Part shown: in pieces, positions 26,679 through 34,692 of the stretch
How the letters are laid out: each line of letters opens with the position of its first letter
How positions within the stretch are numbered: the stretch's first letter is position 1
Source: Candidatus Eisenbacteria bacterium
Lineage (GTDB): Bacteria > Eisenbacteria > RBG-16-71-46 > JACRLI01
NCBI GenBank assembly: GCA_016235265.1
Contig: JACRLI010000015.1
Coordinates: 1 to 64,000, forward strand
DNA: 64,000 bases
Reading direction: 5' to 3'
Notes under the pieces: model-generated
The model's database searches: none
The model's input: the letters and a program-made list of their open reading frames with translations, nothing else
Told to the model about the DNA's origin: nothing
Position numbers and translations under genes: made by a program

Positions 26679-29363
26679 CTAGCGGATGACCACGAACCGG
26701 CCCACGGCCTGCCCCACGGCCGACTCGACGGTGTACAGGTAAATGCCGCCCTTCACGTCCTGCCCGTTGCGCGACACCAGGTTCCACTCCACCGTCCCGC
26801 CGCCTCGCGCGGCGTCCTCGCGGTACTCGCGCACCAGGTCTCCGGCCATGGTGAAGATGCGCAGCGTGAAGCGCCCGCAGGGCATGTGATTGAAGTTGAT
26901 GTGCGTCCCCGTGGGATCATTGGAGCTTCCGCGCAGGTCCCAGGCGGCCCGGAAGCGGTACGGATTGGGGACCACCCGCACGCCGCGCGCGTCGGTGGCG
27001 CAGTCGGTGCGCGCCACCACCGCGTTCTCCTCGATGGCCGCGCGCCCCGTCTCCTGCTGCTCGACGGTGTCCAGGGGCGAAGTGCGGATGCCCGTCGGCT
27101 TGGTGTTCTCGTCGTAGGCGGTGACCACGTAGAAGTAGCGGAACCCGTCGATCACCTGGGGATCCACGTAGCGGTAGTAGCCCACCCTGTGGACGTGGCA
27201 GGGCTCGCCGCGGAAGTCCGGGCAGGTGACGCTGGAATCCCAGCCCGCGGGGCCGTCCGGCACCGCCGCGGCGTCGCGCACCTGGTCCAGCGTGCCGGAG
27301 GCCACCCGGCCCACCGGCTTGGCCCAATCCCCCACCAGTTCCCACAGGTCCATCGCGGGCCCGTTGGGACCGGTCTCGGGATCGCGCTTCCAGCCGGCGG
27401 CCCGGTACAGGCGGTAGCCCCGGAAGTCCAGCAACCCGGTGCCCGGGTCGGGGATGCGCTCGGCCTGGTCGTCCCACAGCACGGTCATGCGGTGGTCGCC
27501 CGGCACCAGTCGCACCCGGGGTGGCACCGGAGGCGCCTGCCCGATCCAGCTCACGCGGTCCACCAGGGGCACGCCCGCGATGTCGCACGCCCCGGTGGTG
27601 GGATCGCAGTCGAGGTCGAACCAGGTGCAGTGCTGGTCGCCGACGTCGCGCTGGTTGCCCTCCTCGTCGCTGCAGTCGCTGTAGGACAGCGCGCGCCCGG
27701 GCGGGGCGATGATGCAGGTCTCGCGGCCCCCGTCGCCGGGGTTACGGATGTCCCGGGGGGAATTGCACGCGTGCGCGCCGGCGCGGGGAGGCACGGTGTC
27801 GGCCCGGTAGTTCGCGTTGGGGCGCAGCACCCCCCGCCACGCGCGCCACGCCTGCTGGCAGGAGCCCAGCAGCCCCTGCGGCACCTGGTTTCCGAACTTG
27901 GACTGGAATATGTTGAGGTCCTCCAGGGTGGTGGGCACCAGGTCCCGCCCGCGCGGCCCGTAGTCGGCGCGCCCCACGCAGAAAGCCACGTCGAGCTCCA
28001 GGGTGCTGTCGGCGGGCAGGGTCACGTACGGTCCCACCGAGAACAGCGCGCGGTAGGCGCCGGTGTTGTCCAGGTCCGGGAACTCGAGACGCTTCTTGGA
28101 GGCGTTCGCCATCGCGTCGTAGCGCTCCAGGTCGGTCACCGGACGCCCGCCCTGGCTGTAGGGCAGCGAGGACTGGAACAGGCGGAAGCTGTGCACGGAC
28201 ATGTGGCGCGGCGCGTTGCCGTACTCGTCCCGCGCCACGTCATCGGGGGTGAGCACGGATCGGAAGCCCAGGCGCGGGAAGCGCGAGGCGCCCAGCAGGA
28301 GCATCGCGCCGGCGCCGCGCACCACGCCCTCGTCCCCGTCGTTGTCGGCGTTCCAGAAGATGCGCAGAACCGAGTCCTCGCGCGACGCGCGCTCCGGCCA
28401 CTGCGGGTCGTCCAGCAGCGCGGAGGCCTGCGTGCGGCCGTCGGCGGCCACCTGCATCCACCCGGCGAGGTCGTCCTGGGTGAAGCTGGGGTTGTCGCGC
28501 GCGCCGGTCCCGGGGCGCCAGTATGTGCCCACGTACACCGAGTCGATATCCTTGCCCGCGCCCAGCACTTCACGCGTGACGTTGGTGATGTCGTAGTGGA
28601 TGCCCACGAAGTCGCTGCCCCCCGGGGTGCTCCAGGCGAAGGAGGTGCGCCGCACCTTCACGTACAGGGGCACGTGGGCCTCGTCGTAGCTGTCGCCCAA
28701 GGCCTCGGGGGTGTAGTCGAGCATCTCGGCGGCGAACATGTCCGGGGAGATGGCCTGGTAGTCCTCGTCGATGCGCCCGTCGCCGTCGTCGTCCCTGCCG
28801 TTGAGGAAGTCCTCGTCGGTGCGCCCGTCCACGTCGTCATCCTGGCCCCGGAGCCCGGCGGGGATGCCCTCGTAGGCGTGCCGGGTCCGGGCGAAGTCGC
28901 CGGCTTCGCCGCGGATCTCGTCGAACTCGCTGACCCGGCGCACGCCGTCGCGGTCCTTGCCGGCAACCCACAGCGAGCTCCACAGGATGTACTCCACGCC
29001 GGAGTTGCCCGGCCACTGCCCACCGGGATCGGAGTTGAGCCCGCTGGGCCACCACGGGTTGCCCGGCGAGTAGTTGGTGTTGTCCATGTGCATCCAGACG
29101 CTGCCGATGGTGTGCAGGCCGCCCTCTCCCTGGCGCAACTCGTAGATCTGCGGGGTGGCGCCGCCGCGGCCGCCCGGGCCGCCCACCACCCGGGACGGCA
29201 CCCGCGGCCCATCGGGATCGGCAAACGCCGGTCCGCCCGCACGCGGTGCCCCGGCGGACGCCATGACCGGAAACGCGAGGAGCATCACGATGGCGACGCG
29301 GAGGCCGCGGCCGGCGGCGCCCAGGGGCGCGCGGGCCGGGTGGAAGCGAGGGGCCGGAATCAC
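26679..29363 (-). CDS. Large secreted protein with Ca-binding-like repeats and type IX-like C-terminal domain (copy 2)
   Basis: 894 residues from GTG 29363, which overlaps the GWxTD gene's stop (GTGA); the frame stays open further upstream but only as antisense-like shadow. Arg-rich N-terminus and hydrophobic VAIVMLLAFPVMASAGA form a signal peptide. Near residue 150 lie two acidic DxDxDG-type motifs (DDDVDGRTDEDF; DDDGDGRIDEDY). A Cys-rich segment near 570 (HACNSPRD, TCIIAPPG, DCSDEEGN, CTWFDLDCDP) follows, then a fibronectin-like LLDFRGYRLYRAAGW, and a C-terminal domain with VVPNPYRF, LRIFTMAGDLVREY, WNLVSRNGQDVKGGIYLY. Close paralogue of 31994-34663. Probably exported and surface-exposed; function unknown. 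Confidence 0.8.
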   Translation of the reverse strand: MIPAPRFHPARAPLGAAGRGLRVAIVMLLAFPVMASAGAPRAGGPAFADPDGPRVPSRVVGGPGGRGGATPQIYELRQGEGGLHTIGSVWMHMDNTNYSPGNPWWPSGLNSDPGGQWPGNSGVEYILWSSLWVAGKDRDGVRRVSEFDEIRGEAGDFARTRHAYEGIPAGLRGQDDDVDGRTDEDFLNGRDDDGDGRIDEDYQAISPDMFAAEMLDYTPEALGDSYDEAHVPLYVKVRRTSFAWSTPGGSDFVGIHYDITNVTREVLGAGKDIDSVYVGTYWRPGTGARDNPSFTQDDLAGWMQVAADGRTQASALLDDPQWPERASREDSVLRIFWNADNDGDEGVVRGAGAMLLLGASRFPRLGFRSVLTPDDVARDEYGNAPRHMSVHSFRLFQSSLPYSQGGRPVTDLERYDAMANASKKRLEFPDLDNTGAYRALFSVGPYVTLPADSTLELDVAFCVGRADYGPRGRDLVPTTLEDLNIFQSKFGNQVPQGLLGSCQQAWRAWRGVLRPNANYRADTVPPRAGAHACNSPRDIRNPGDGGRETCIIAPPGRALSYSDCSDEEGNQRDVGDQHCTWFDLDCDPTTGACDIAGVPLVDRVSWIGQAPPVPPRVRLVPGDHRMTVLWDDQAERIPDPGTGLLDFRGYRLYRAAGWKRDPETGPNGPAMDLWELVGDWAKPVGRVASGTLDQVRDAAAVPDGPAGWDSSVTCPDFRGEPCHVHRVGYYRYVDPQVIDGFRYFYVVTAYDENTKPTGIRTSPLDTVEQQETGRAAIEENAVVARTDCATDARGVRVVPNPYRFRAAWDLRGSSNDPTGTHINFNHMPCGRFTLRIFTMAGDLVREYREDAARGGGTVEWNLVSRNGQDVKGGIYLYTVESAVGQAVGRFVVIR

Positions 29364-30943
29364 TCGGAGCTGTACTTGAGCACGTAGTCGCCCGTGCCGG
29401 TCTCGTCCACGAAGATGAACCGCATGTGGCTGCCGTGGCGGGCCTGCCGGGCGCGCGTGCCGAAGATCATGCGGCCGTGGAGATCGTAGTCCCAGATTTC
29501 GTAGGAGCGGGTGTCCCCCCGGCCCCGCGCGCCCTTGTTCTCGAGCACCCGGCCGCGGTTGCTGTCCTCGCCCAGGGCCAGGTCGGAGCCCAGGTCGGAG
29601 AGCGATTCGCCTCCCACCGGCATGACCCGCTGGCGGATCTCGTCGGGGTGGCCGTACTTCACGAACACCCGTCCCCGGTCGGTGAAGTAGCCTCTCAGGT
29701 TGCCCCCGAAGGAGCGCCCCGCCACCACCAGGCGGGACTCGAACTCCGCCAGCGGGTCGCCGAGCGCCCCCTCGGGCCCCGCGCGCCGGCGGGTCCAGTA
29801 CTCGTTCCAGTAGGCCTCCTGCTCCCCGGGCGTCATCTCCTCGAAGTGGTCCAGTTCCACGTCCTGGAAGAGCAGCTCCGCCTTCTCCGCCAGTTCCCGC
29901 ACGTCCACTTCCAGCAGCGAGCCCTGCGACCAGGCCATGTCGAAGGTGCCCTCCACGCGACGGGAGGCGCCGGTCGCCGGGTTGGCGGTGAGTCTCAGCC
30001 GGTAGCGCCCCGCGGGCAGGGCGCCCAGGCGCAGCACCTGCGCGCGGTCGAAGTTCGGGGCGGCGTGCAGGGTGTCGGCCCACAGGACGCGCCGATCGCC
30101 GGTTCGCCCGTCGAACACCTCCCAGATCACGCGCAGCTCCTCCCCGGTCCGGCCGCGCGGCAGGCGGCCGGCCACGAAGACCGGCAGGTCGGTGCCCGAG
30201 AGACCGTAGCGCCTCGCCGGGTTGGGATAGACCGTCACGCGCGGCTTGCGGAAGACGCTGGAGTCGGGAGCCGCGAAGGACTCGGCGAACTCGAGGTCCG
30301 AGAGCTCCAGCGAGTCCGCCGAGAACGCGCGCACCCGCAACAGGCCCCGGGCGGTTCCCGAGCGGTGGTCGCGGCGGATCATCCCCAGCAGCGTCTTCTT
30401 GGGGGCCTGCAGGTCGGTTACGCTGACCTCGGCCACGTAGTCGCCGGGAGCCAGCGGGGTGTCCCATTCCAGCACCTGCCGCAGCTGGGCGGTGCCGGCG
30501 GCCTCGGAGTCGGCAGCCGCCATGTGCGACTCGCGCGACCAGCGCAGCGCCGCCCCCCCCCGGAGAGGGTACAGGTCGAGCTCCACCTGCACCCGGCTCA
30601 CCCAGAGGGCGCCCGTCCACTCGAACTTCAACTGGTCGTTGGGAATGCGCAGGTAGAACTCGACGCGCGGCAGCGAGTCGGCGGAGGGAAAGGCCGCGGC
30701 GTCGGCGATGAAGAGCAGGTCGCCCTCGGAGAAGCGTGGCAGGGGCAGCGGCGGGGTTTCTTCCTCGCGGGGGTCTTCTGAGACCTCCCCGCCTGGCGCG
30801 GCCGGCTCCGAGAAGGCGGGAGCGGCCACACCACCCGTTCCCGTCGCCAGCATCGCCGCCAGCGCCAGCGCCACCCAAACGCGAAGGGGCAGTGCCTGGC
30901 ACCGCCCCCCGCGCTCTTTTCCGTGCTCCGGCTGCTGCTTCAC
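29360..30943 (-). CDS. GWxTD-domain secreted protein
   Basis: About 527 residues from GTG 30943 (MKQQPEHGKERGG), with GGGGA upstream; the frame extends further only as a shadow of the PorV gene. Signal peptide PLRVWVALALAAMLATG. The C-terminal part has the GWxTD-type region: EYWTRRRAGPEGALGDPLAEF, GYFTDRGRVFVKYGHPDEI and a final YEIWDY...FIFVDETG. These domains are common in Acidobacteria/FCB-type genomes, have no established biochemical role, and often follow extracellular or barrel-associated proteins. The middle is rich in beta strands (YRLRLTANP...). It sits between porV and a cargo-like gene, coupled to the latter by GTGA. Confidence 0.8.
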   Translation of the reverse strand: MKQQPEHGKERGGRCQALPLRVWVALALAAMLATGTGGVAAPAFSEPAAPGGEVSEDPREEETPPLPLPRFSEGDLLFIADAAAFPSADSLPRVEFYLRIPNDQLKFEWTGALWVSRVQVELDLYPLRGGAALRWSRESHMAAADSEAAGTAQLRQVLEWDTPLAPGDYVAEVSVTDLQAPKKTLLGMIRRDHRSGTARGLLRVRAFSADSLELSDLEFAESFAAPDSSVFRKPRVTVYPNPARRYGLSGTDLPVFVAGRLPRGRTGEELRVIWEVFDGRTGDRRVLWADTLHAAPNFDRAQVLRLGALPAGRYRLRLTANPATGASRRVEGTFDMAWSQGSLLEVDVRELAEKAELLFQDVELDHFEEMTPGEQEAYWNEYWTRRRAGPEGALGDPLAEFESRLVVAGRSFGGNLRGYFTDRGRVFVKYGHPDEIRQRVMPVGGESLSDLGSDLALGEDSNRGRVLENKGARGRGDTRSYEIWDYDLHGRMIFGTRARQARHGSHMRFIFVDETGTGDYVLKYSSE

Positions 30944-30999
30944 GCTCGTCCCCGGCCACCCGGCACCGGGCCGGGCGGCGACTGATCGGCGTCCCGCGC

Positions 31000-31962
31000 C
31001 TAGAAGTCGAACTTCAGCGAGACCCGGTGCGCCGCGCCCAGCGTCTGCATGTTCGCGTAGGCGTAGTCCACCTGGGCCTTGGTCTTCGCGCTGACGGGGA
31101 AGCGCACGCCCACGCCGCCGGCCCAGTTCTCGGAGTCGTACCCGAACTTGTAGCCGCCGCGCAGGAACAGGTAGTTGTTGAACTGGTACTCCGCGCCCAC
31201 GTTCAGGTGCTCGCGGTTGTCCGGCGGGTGCGAGAACTCCATCGCCGTGAGCAGCTTCGAGTTGTCCTGGCCCAGCGGGCGGGCGGATACGCCCACGCGG
31301 AACATGGTGGGCATCTTGCTGGTGCGCACGTCGATGTCCGCCACCTCGGCGCCGTGGCTGTACTTCACGTTGCCGCCGATGTTCTGGATCACCATCCCGA
31401 TGCGAATGCCGCCCAGGCCCACGTCGTACAGTGAACCGACGTCGAAGGTCACGGTGCGCCACTCGCTCTCGGCCAGCCCCGCCGTCACCAGCCGCGCACT
31501 CACGCCGGCGGAGAACTTGTCGGTGAAGAAGCGACTGTAGGTCAGGCCAAACGCCGCGTAGCCCGCGTCAAAGGTGCGGCCGGTGCCCTCCGGGTGATAG
31601 GGCTCGGTCTCCTCCTGGCGGTCCATGCTCAGCGAGCGGGCGTCCAGCGACCAGTTGCCCGGGATGCCCTTGATGCTGAACACGTAGGCGAACTGGTCCA
31701 CCAGCAGCCCGCCGACCCAGCTGTTGTGGTTGAACATCAGCTCCGTCCGGGCCACGTGGGCCACGCCCGCCGCGTTCCAATAGGAGGCGGAGCCGTCGTC
31801 GGCCACTGCGACGAACGCGTCGCCCATGCCCGCCGCGCGGGCCCCGACGCCGATCTTCAGGAAGGTGGCGTCGTACGTGCCGACCTTCTCGAAGATCTCG
31901 GCCGCCCGGGCCGCGCCGAACGGCAAGGCGATCAGCAGCAGAACCGCAATAGTACGTTTCAC
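31000..31962 (-). CDS. PorV/PorQ-family outer-membrane barrel
   Basis: 320 residues from GTG 31962 (MKRTIAVLLLIALPFGAARA), with GGAGGAGG seven bases upstream. After the signal peptide comes the family N-terminus FLKIGVGARAAGMGDAFVAVADD, then YWNAAG and the WVGGLLVDQFAYVF strand, typical of PorV/UPF0164 proteins. The 14-strand FadL-like barrel pattern continues to the terminal aromatic KFDF. In type IX secretion PorV receives cargo from the translocon. Its position directly between two paralogous proteins with type IX-like C-terminal domains supports a similar role; that is inference. Confidence 0.85.
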   Translation of the reverse strand: MKRTIAVLLLIALPFGAARAAEIFEKVGTYDATFLKIGVGARAAGMGDAFVAVADDGSASYWNAAGVAHVARTELMFNHNSWVGGLLVDQFAYVFSIKGIPGNWSLDARSLSMDRQEETEPYHPEGTGRTFDAGYAAFGLTYSRFFTDKFSAGVSARLVTAGLAESEWRTVTFDVGSLYDVGLGGIRIGMVIQNIGGNVKYSHGAEVADIDVRTSKMPTMFRVGVSARPLGQDNSKLLTAMEFSHPPDNREHLNVGAEYQFNNYLFLRGGYKFGYDSENWAGGVGVRFPVSAKTKAQVDYAYANMQTLGAAHRVSLKFDF

Positions 31963-31993
31963 GAGTCGACCTCCTCCGAGCGCTCCACGAAAA

Positions 31994-34663
31994 TCACCGG
32001 ATCACGGTGAACCGGCCGACCATTTGCCCGCGGTCGCCTTCCACCGAATATACGTAGATTCCAGCCTTGATGTCCTGCCCGTTGCGCGAGACCAGGTTCC
32101 ACTCGATCGTGCCGCCGCCCCGGGCATCTTCCTGGTTGAAGGTGCGCACCAGGTCGCCCGCGGTGGAGAAGACCCGGAGCGTGTAGCGGCCACACGGCAG
32201 GTGGTTGAAGTTGATGTGCGTGCCCGTGGGATCGCCGGGGCTCCCGCGAAGGTCCCATGCCGCGTGGAACCGGTACGGGTTGGGCACCACCTTGATGTGG
32301 TCCACGTCCGGGCTGCAATCGGTGCGCGGCACCACCACGTTCTCCTCGGTGGCCGACCGGCCTGTCTCCTGGTATTCGACGGTGTCCAGCGGCGTGACCG
32401 GGTTGGTCTTGTTGGTCTCGTTGTATGCGGTCACCGCGTAGAAGTAACGGAACCCGTTCAGCACGTTGCGGTCCACGTAGCGGTAGTAGCCCACCTTGTG
32501 CACGCGGCAGGGCACGCCGCGGTGCGTGGGGCAGCTCACGGTGTTGTCGTAGCTCGACTCGGCGGTGTCCGAGACCTCGGGGTTGCGCACCGAGTCCAGC
32601 ACCGAGTTGGCGATCAGGCCCACCGGCTTGGACCACTCGCCCACCAGCTCCCACAGGTCGCTGGACGGTCCGTTGGGCCCGGTGGCCGGGTCGCGCTTCC
32701 AGCCCACGGCGCGGTACAGCCGGTAGCCGCGGAAGTCCAGCACCTCGCCGAGCTTGCCCGGGTTGGGGATCTTCTCCGAGATGTCGTCCCACAGGACCTG
32801 CACCGCCTGGTCCCCGCGGACCACCTGCACGCGCGGAGGCACCGGGGGCGCCGCACCCACCCACCGGACCCGGTCCACGAGCGGCACCCGCGCGGCGTCG
32901 CACACGCCGGTGGTGACATCGCAGTCGAGGTCGAACCACGAGCAGTGCTGGTCGCTGAGTTCGCGCAGGTCACCCTCCTGGTCCTGGCAGTCGCGGTACT
33001 GCACCTGCTTGCCCAGCGGGGCGATGATGCACGTCTCGCGGCCCCCGTCTCCCGGGTTGCGCTGGTCGCGCGGCGAGTTGCACGCGTGCTCGCCCGGACG
33101 CCTCGGGTTGTTCGGATTGGGGTCCGAGAAGTACCTGGGATTGGGCTTGAGGACCCCGCGGTAGGCGGTCCACGCCTGCTGCACGGACGAGAGCAGCCCC
33201 TGCGGGACCTCGCGACCGAACTTCTTCTGGAACACGTCGAAGTCATCCATGGTCGTCGGCAGCAGCGTCTTGCCCTTGCCGATGTAGTCCGCCTTGCCCA
33301 CGCAGTAGCCCACGTCGAACTCGACGGTGCTGTCCGCGGGCAGCGAGATGTACGGTCCGACGGAGAACATGGCCCGGTAGCTGCCGGTGTTGTCCATGTC
33401 CGGGAACTCCACGTTCTTCTTCGATGCGTTGGACATGGCGTCGTACAACTCGAGGTCCGTGGTCGGCCGGCCGCCCTGCGCGTACGGCAGCGAGGAGCGG
33501 AAGTACCGGTACGAGTGCACCGACAAATGGCGCGGGGCGTAGCCGTACTCGTCGGCGGCGATGTCATCGGCCGTGGGATTCGCCTTGAAGCCGAGCCGCG
33601 GGAAGCGGGAGGCGCCCAGGAACGTCACCGCGCCTGCGCCCGGCGTCTTACCTTCGTCCCCGTCGTTGTTGCAGCTCCAGAAGATGTGCAGGATCGAGTC
33701 CTCGTGCGAGGCGCGCTCGGGGCGCTTGGAATCTTCGAGGATTTCGCTGGGCTTGGTCCGCCCGTCGGCGGCGATCTCGAACCAGCCGAGCAGGCCCTTG
33801 CCGCTGGCGTTGGGGTTGTCGCGGGCGCCAGTGATGGGCCGCCAGAATACACCCACGTACAGCGAGTCCACGTTGCGGCCCACGCCCTCGATCAGGCGCG
33901 TCATGTTGGTGATTTCCCAGTGCACGCCCACGTAGTCGCTGCCGCCTGGGGTGGACCAGGCGTAGGAGGAGCGCTGCACCCTGAGGCCCAGGGCCACGTG
34001 GGGCTCGTTGTAGCCGGGGTCAGTCAGCGCCTCGGGCGTGTAGTCGAGCATCTCGGTGGCGAACATGTCGGGCGAAACGGCGCCGTAGTCCTCGTCAATG
34101 CGGCCGTCCCCGTCCTCGTCCTTCCCGTTGAGGAAGTCCTCGTCGAACTTTCCGTCCACATCGTCATCCTGGCCGCGGCTGCCGCCGGGAATGCCCTCGT
34201 AGGCATGGCGGGTCCTGGCGAACTCGGGGAGCTCGCCGCGCAGCTCGTCGAACTCGTCGGTGCGCCGGATGCCGTCCTTGTCCTTCCCCCCCAGGATCAG
34301 GTTGCTGTAGATCAGGTACTCGGTGCCCGAGTTGCCCGGCCACTGCATGCCGGGGTCCTGGCTGGTGGTGTTGGAGACCAGCCACCAGATGTTCCCCGGC
34401 GAGTAGTTGGTGTTGTCCATGTGCATCCACACGCTGCCGATGGTGTGGAGCCCGCCGGTCCTGTCCTCGGCCTCGTAGACCTGCGGCCGGGCGACGCCGC
34501 GGGAGTCCTTCATCCCGGTGGCCCCGGTGGCGCGGGCATGCCGCGCCAGGAAGCGCGTCTCCGCGTCGTCGAGGCCGGGCGAGCCCTGCGCCCGGGCCGA
34601 AGTGGGCGCCAGGCAGGCCAGAACTCCCAGGAGGACCCACAATAGGGCGGTGCGATTGCGCAT
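31994..34663 (-). CDS. Large secreted protein with Ca-binding-like repeats and type IX-like C-terminal domain (copy 1)
   Basis: 889 residues from ATG 34663 (MRNRTALLWVLLGVLACLA), with GAGGAG six bases upstream. Signal peptide ends at ARAQ. Conserved core GLHTIGSVWMHMDNTNYSPGN, then acidic motifs DDDVDGKFDEDF and DEDGDGRIDEDYG, the VHWEITNMTRLIEG region, a Cys-rich block near 570 (HACNSPRD, TCIIAPLG, HCSWFDLDCD), FRGYRLYRAVGW, and the C-terminal VVPNPYRF, LRVFSTAGDLVRTF, WNLVSRNGQDIKAGIYVYS. About the same length and architecture as 26679-29363. Spaced 31 bases from porV. Probably exported to the surface; no enzymatic motif recognised. Confidence 0.8.
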   Translation of the reverse strand: MRNRTALLWVLLGVLACLAPTSARAQGSPGLDDAETRFLARHARATGATGMKDSRGVARPQVYEAEDRTGGLHTIGSVWMHMDNTNYSPGNIWWLVSNTTSQDPGMQWPGNSGTEYLIYSNLILGGKDKDGIRRTDEFDELRGELPEFARTRHAYEGIPGGSRGQDDDVDGKFDEDFLNGKDEDGDGRIDEDYGAVSPDMFATEMLDYTPEALTDPGYNEPHVALGLRVQRSSYAWSTPGGSDYVGVHWEITNMTRLIEGVGRNVDSLYVGVFWRPITGARDNPNASGKGLLGWFEIAADGRTKPSEILEDSKRPERASHEDSILHIFWSCNNDGDEGKTPGAGAVTFLGASRFPRLGFKANPTADDIAADEYGYAPRHLSVHSYRYFRSSLPYAQGGRPTTDLELYDAMSNASKKNVEFPDMDNTGSYRAMFSVGPYISLPADSTVEFDVGYCVGKADYIGKGKTLLPTTMDDFDVFQKKFGREVPQGLLSSVQQAWTAYRGVLKPNPRYFSDPNPNNPRRPGEHACNSPRDQRNPGDGGRETCIIAPLGKQVQYRDCQDQEGDLRELSDQHCSWFDLDCDVTTGVCDAARVPLVDRVRWVGAAPPVPPRVQVVRGDQAVQVLWDDISEKIPNPGKLGEVLDFRGYRLYRAVGWKRDPATGPNGPSSDLWELVGEWSKPVGLIANSVLDSVRNPEVSDTAESSYDNTVSCPTHRGVPCRVHKVGYYRYVDRNVLNGFRYFYAVTAYNETNKTNPVTPLDTVEYQETGRSATEENVVVPRTDCSPDVDHIKVVPNPYRFHAAWDLRGSPGDPTGTHINFNHLPCGRYTLRVFSTAGDLVRTFNQEDARGGGTIEWNLVSRNGQDIKAGIYVYSVEGDRGQMVGRFTVIR

Positions 34664-34692
34664 CGTGATCTCCTCTTCCCGTTCCCGGGCGC

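Noticed and set aside
25359..29387. 1342-codon plus-strand open frame
   Set aside because: Antisense shadow of the glycosyltransferase and secreted-protein genes; His/Val/Arg-rich composition typical of antisense reading in high-GC DNA, with no domain.
29364..30959. Upstream extension of the 26679-29363 gene to 1426 codons
   Set aside because: The added part is an out-of-frame reading of the GWxTD gene; the signal peptide after GTG 29363 marks the true start.
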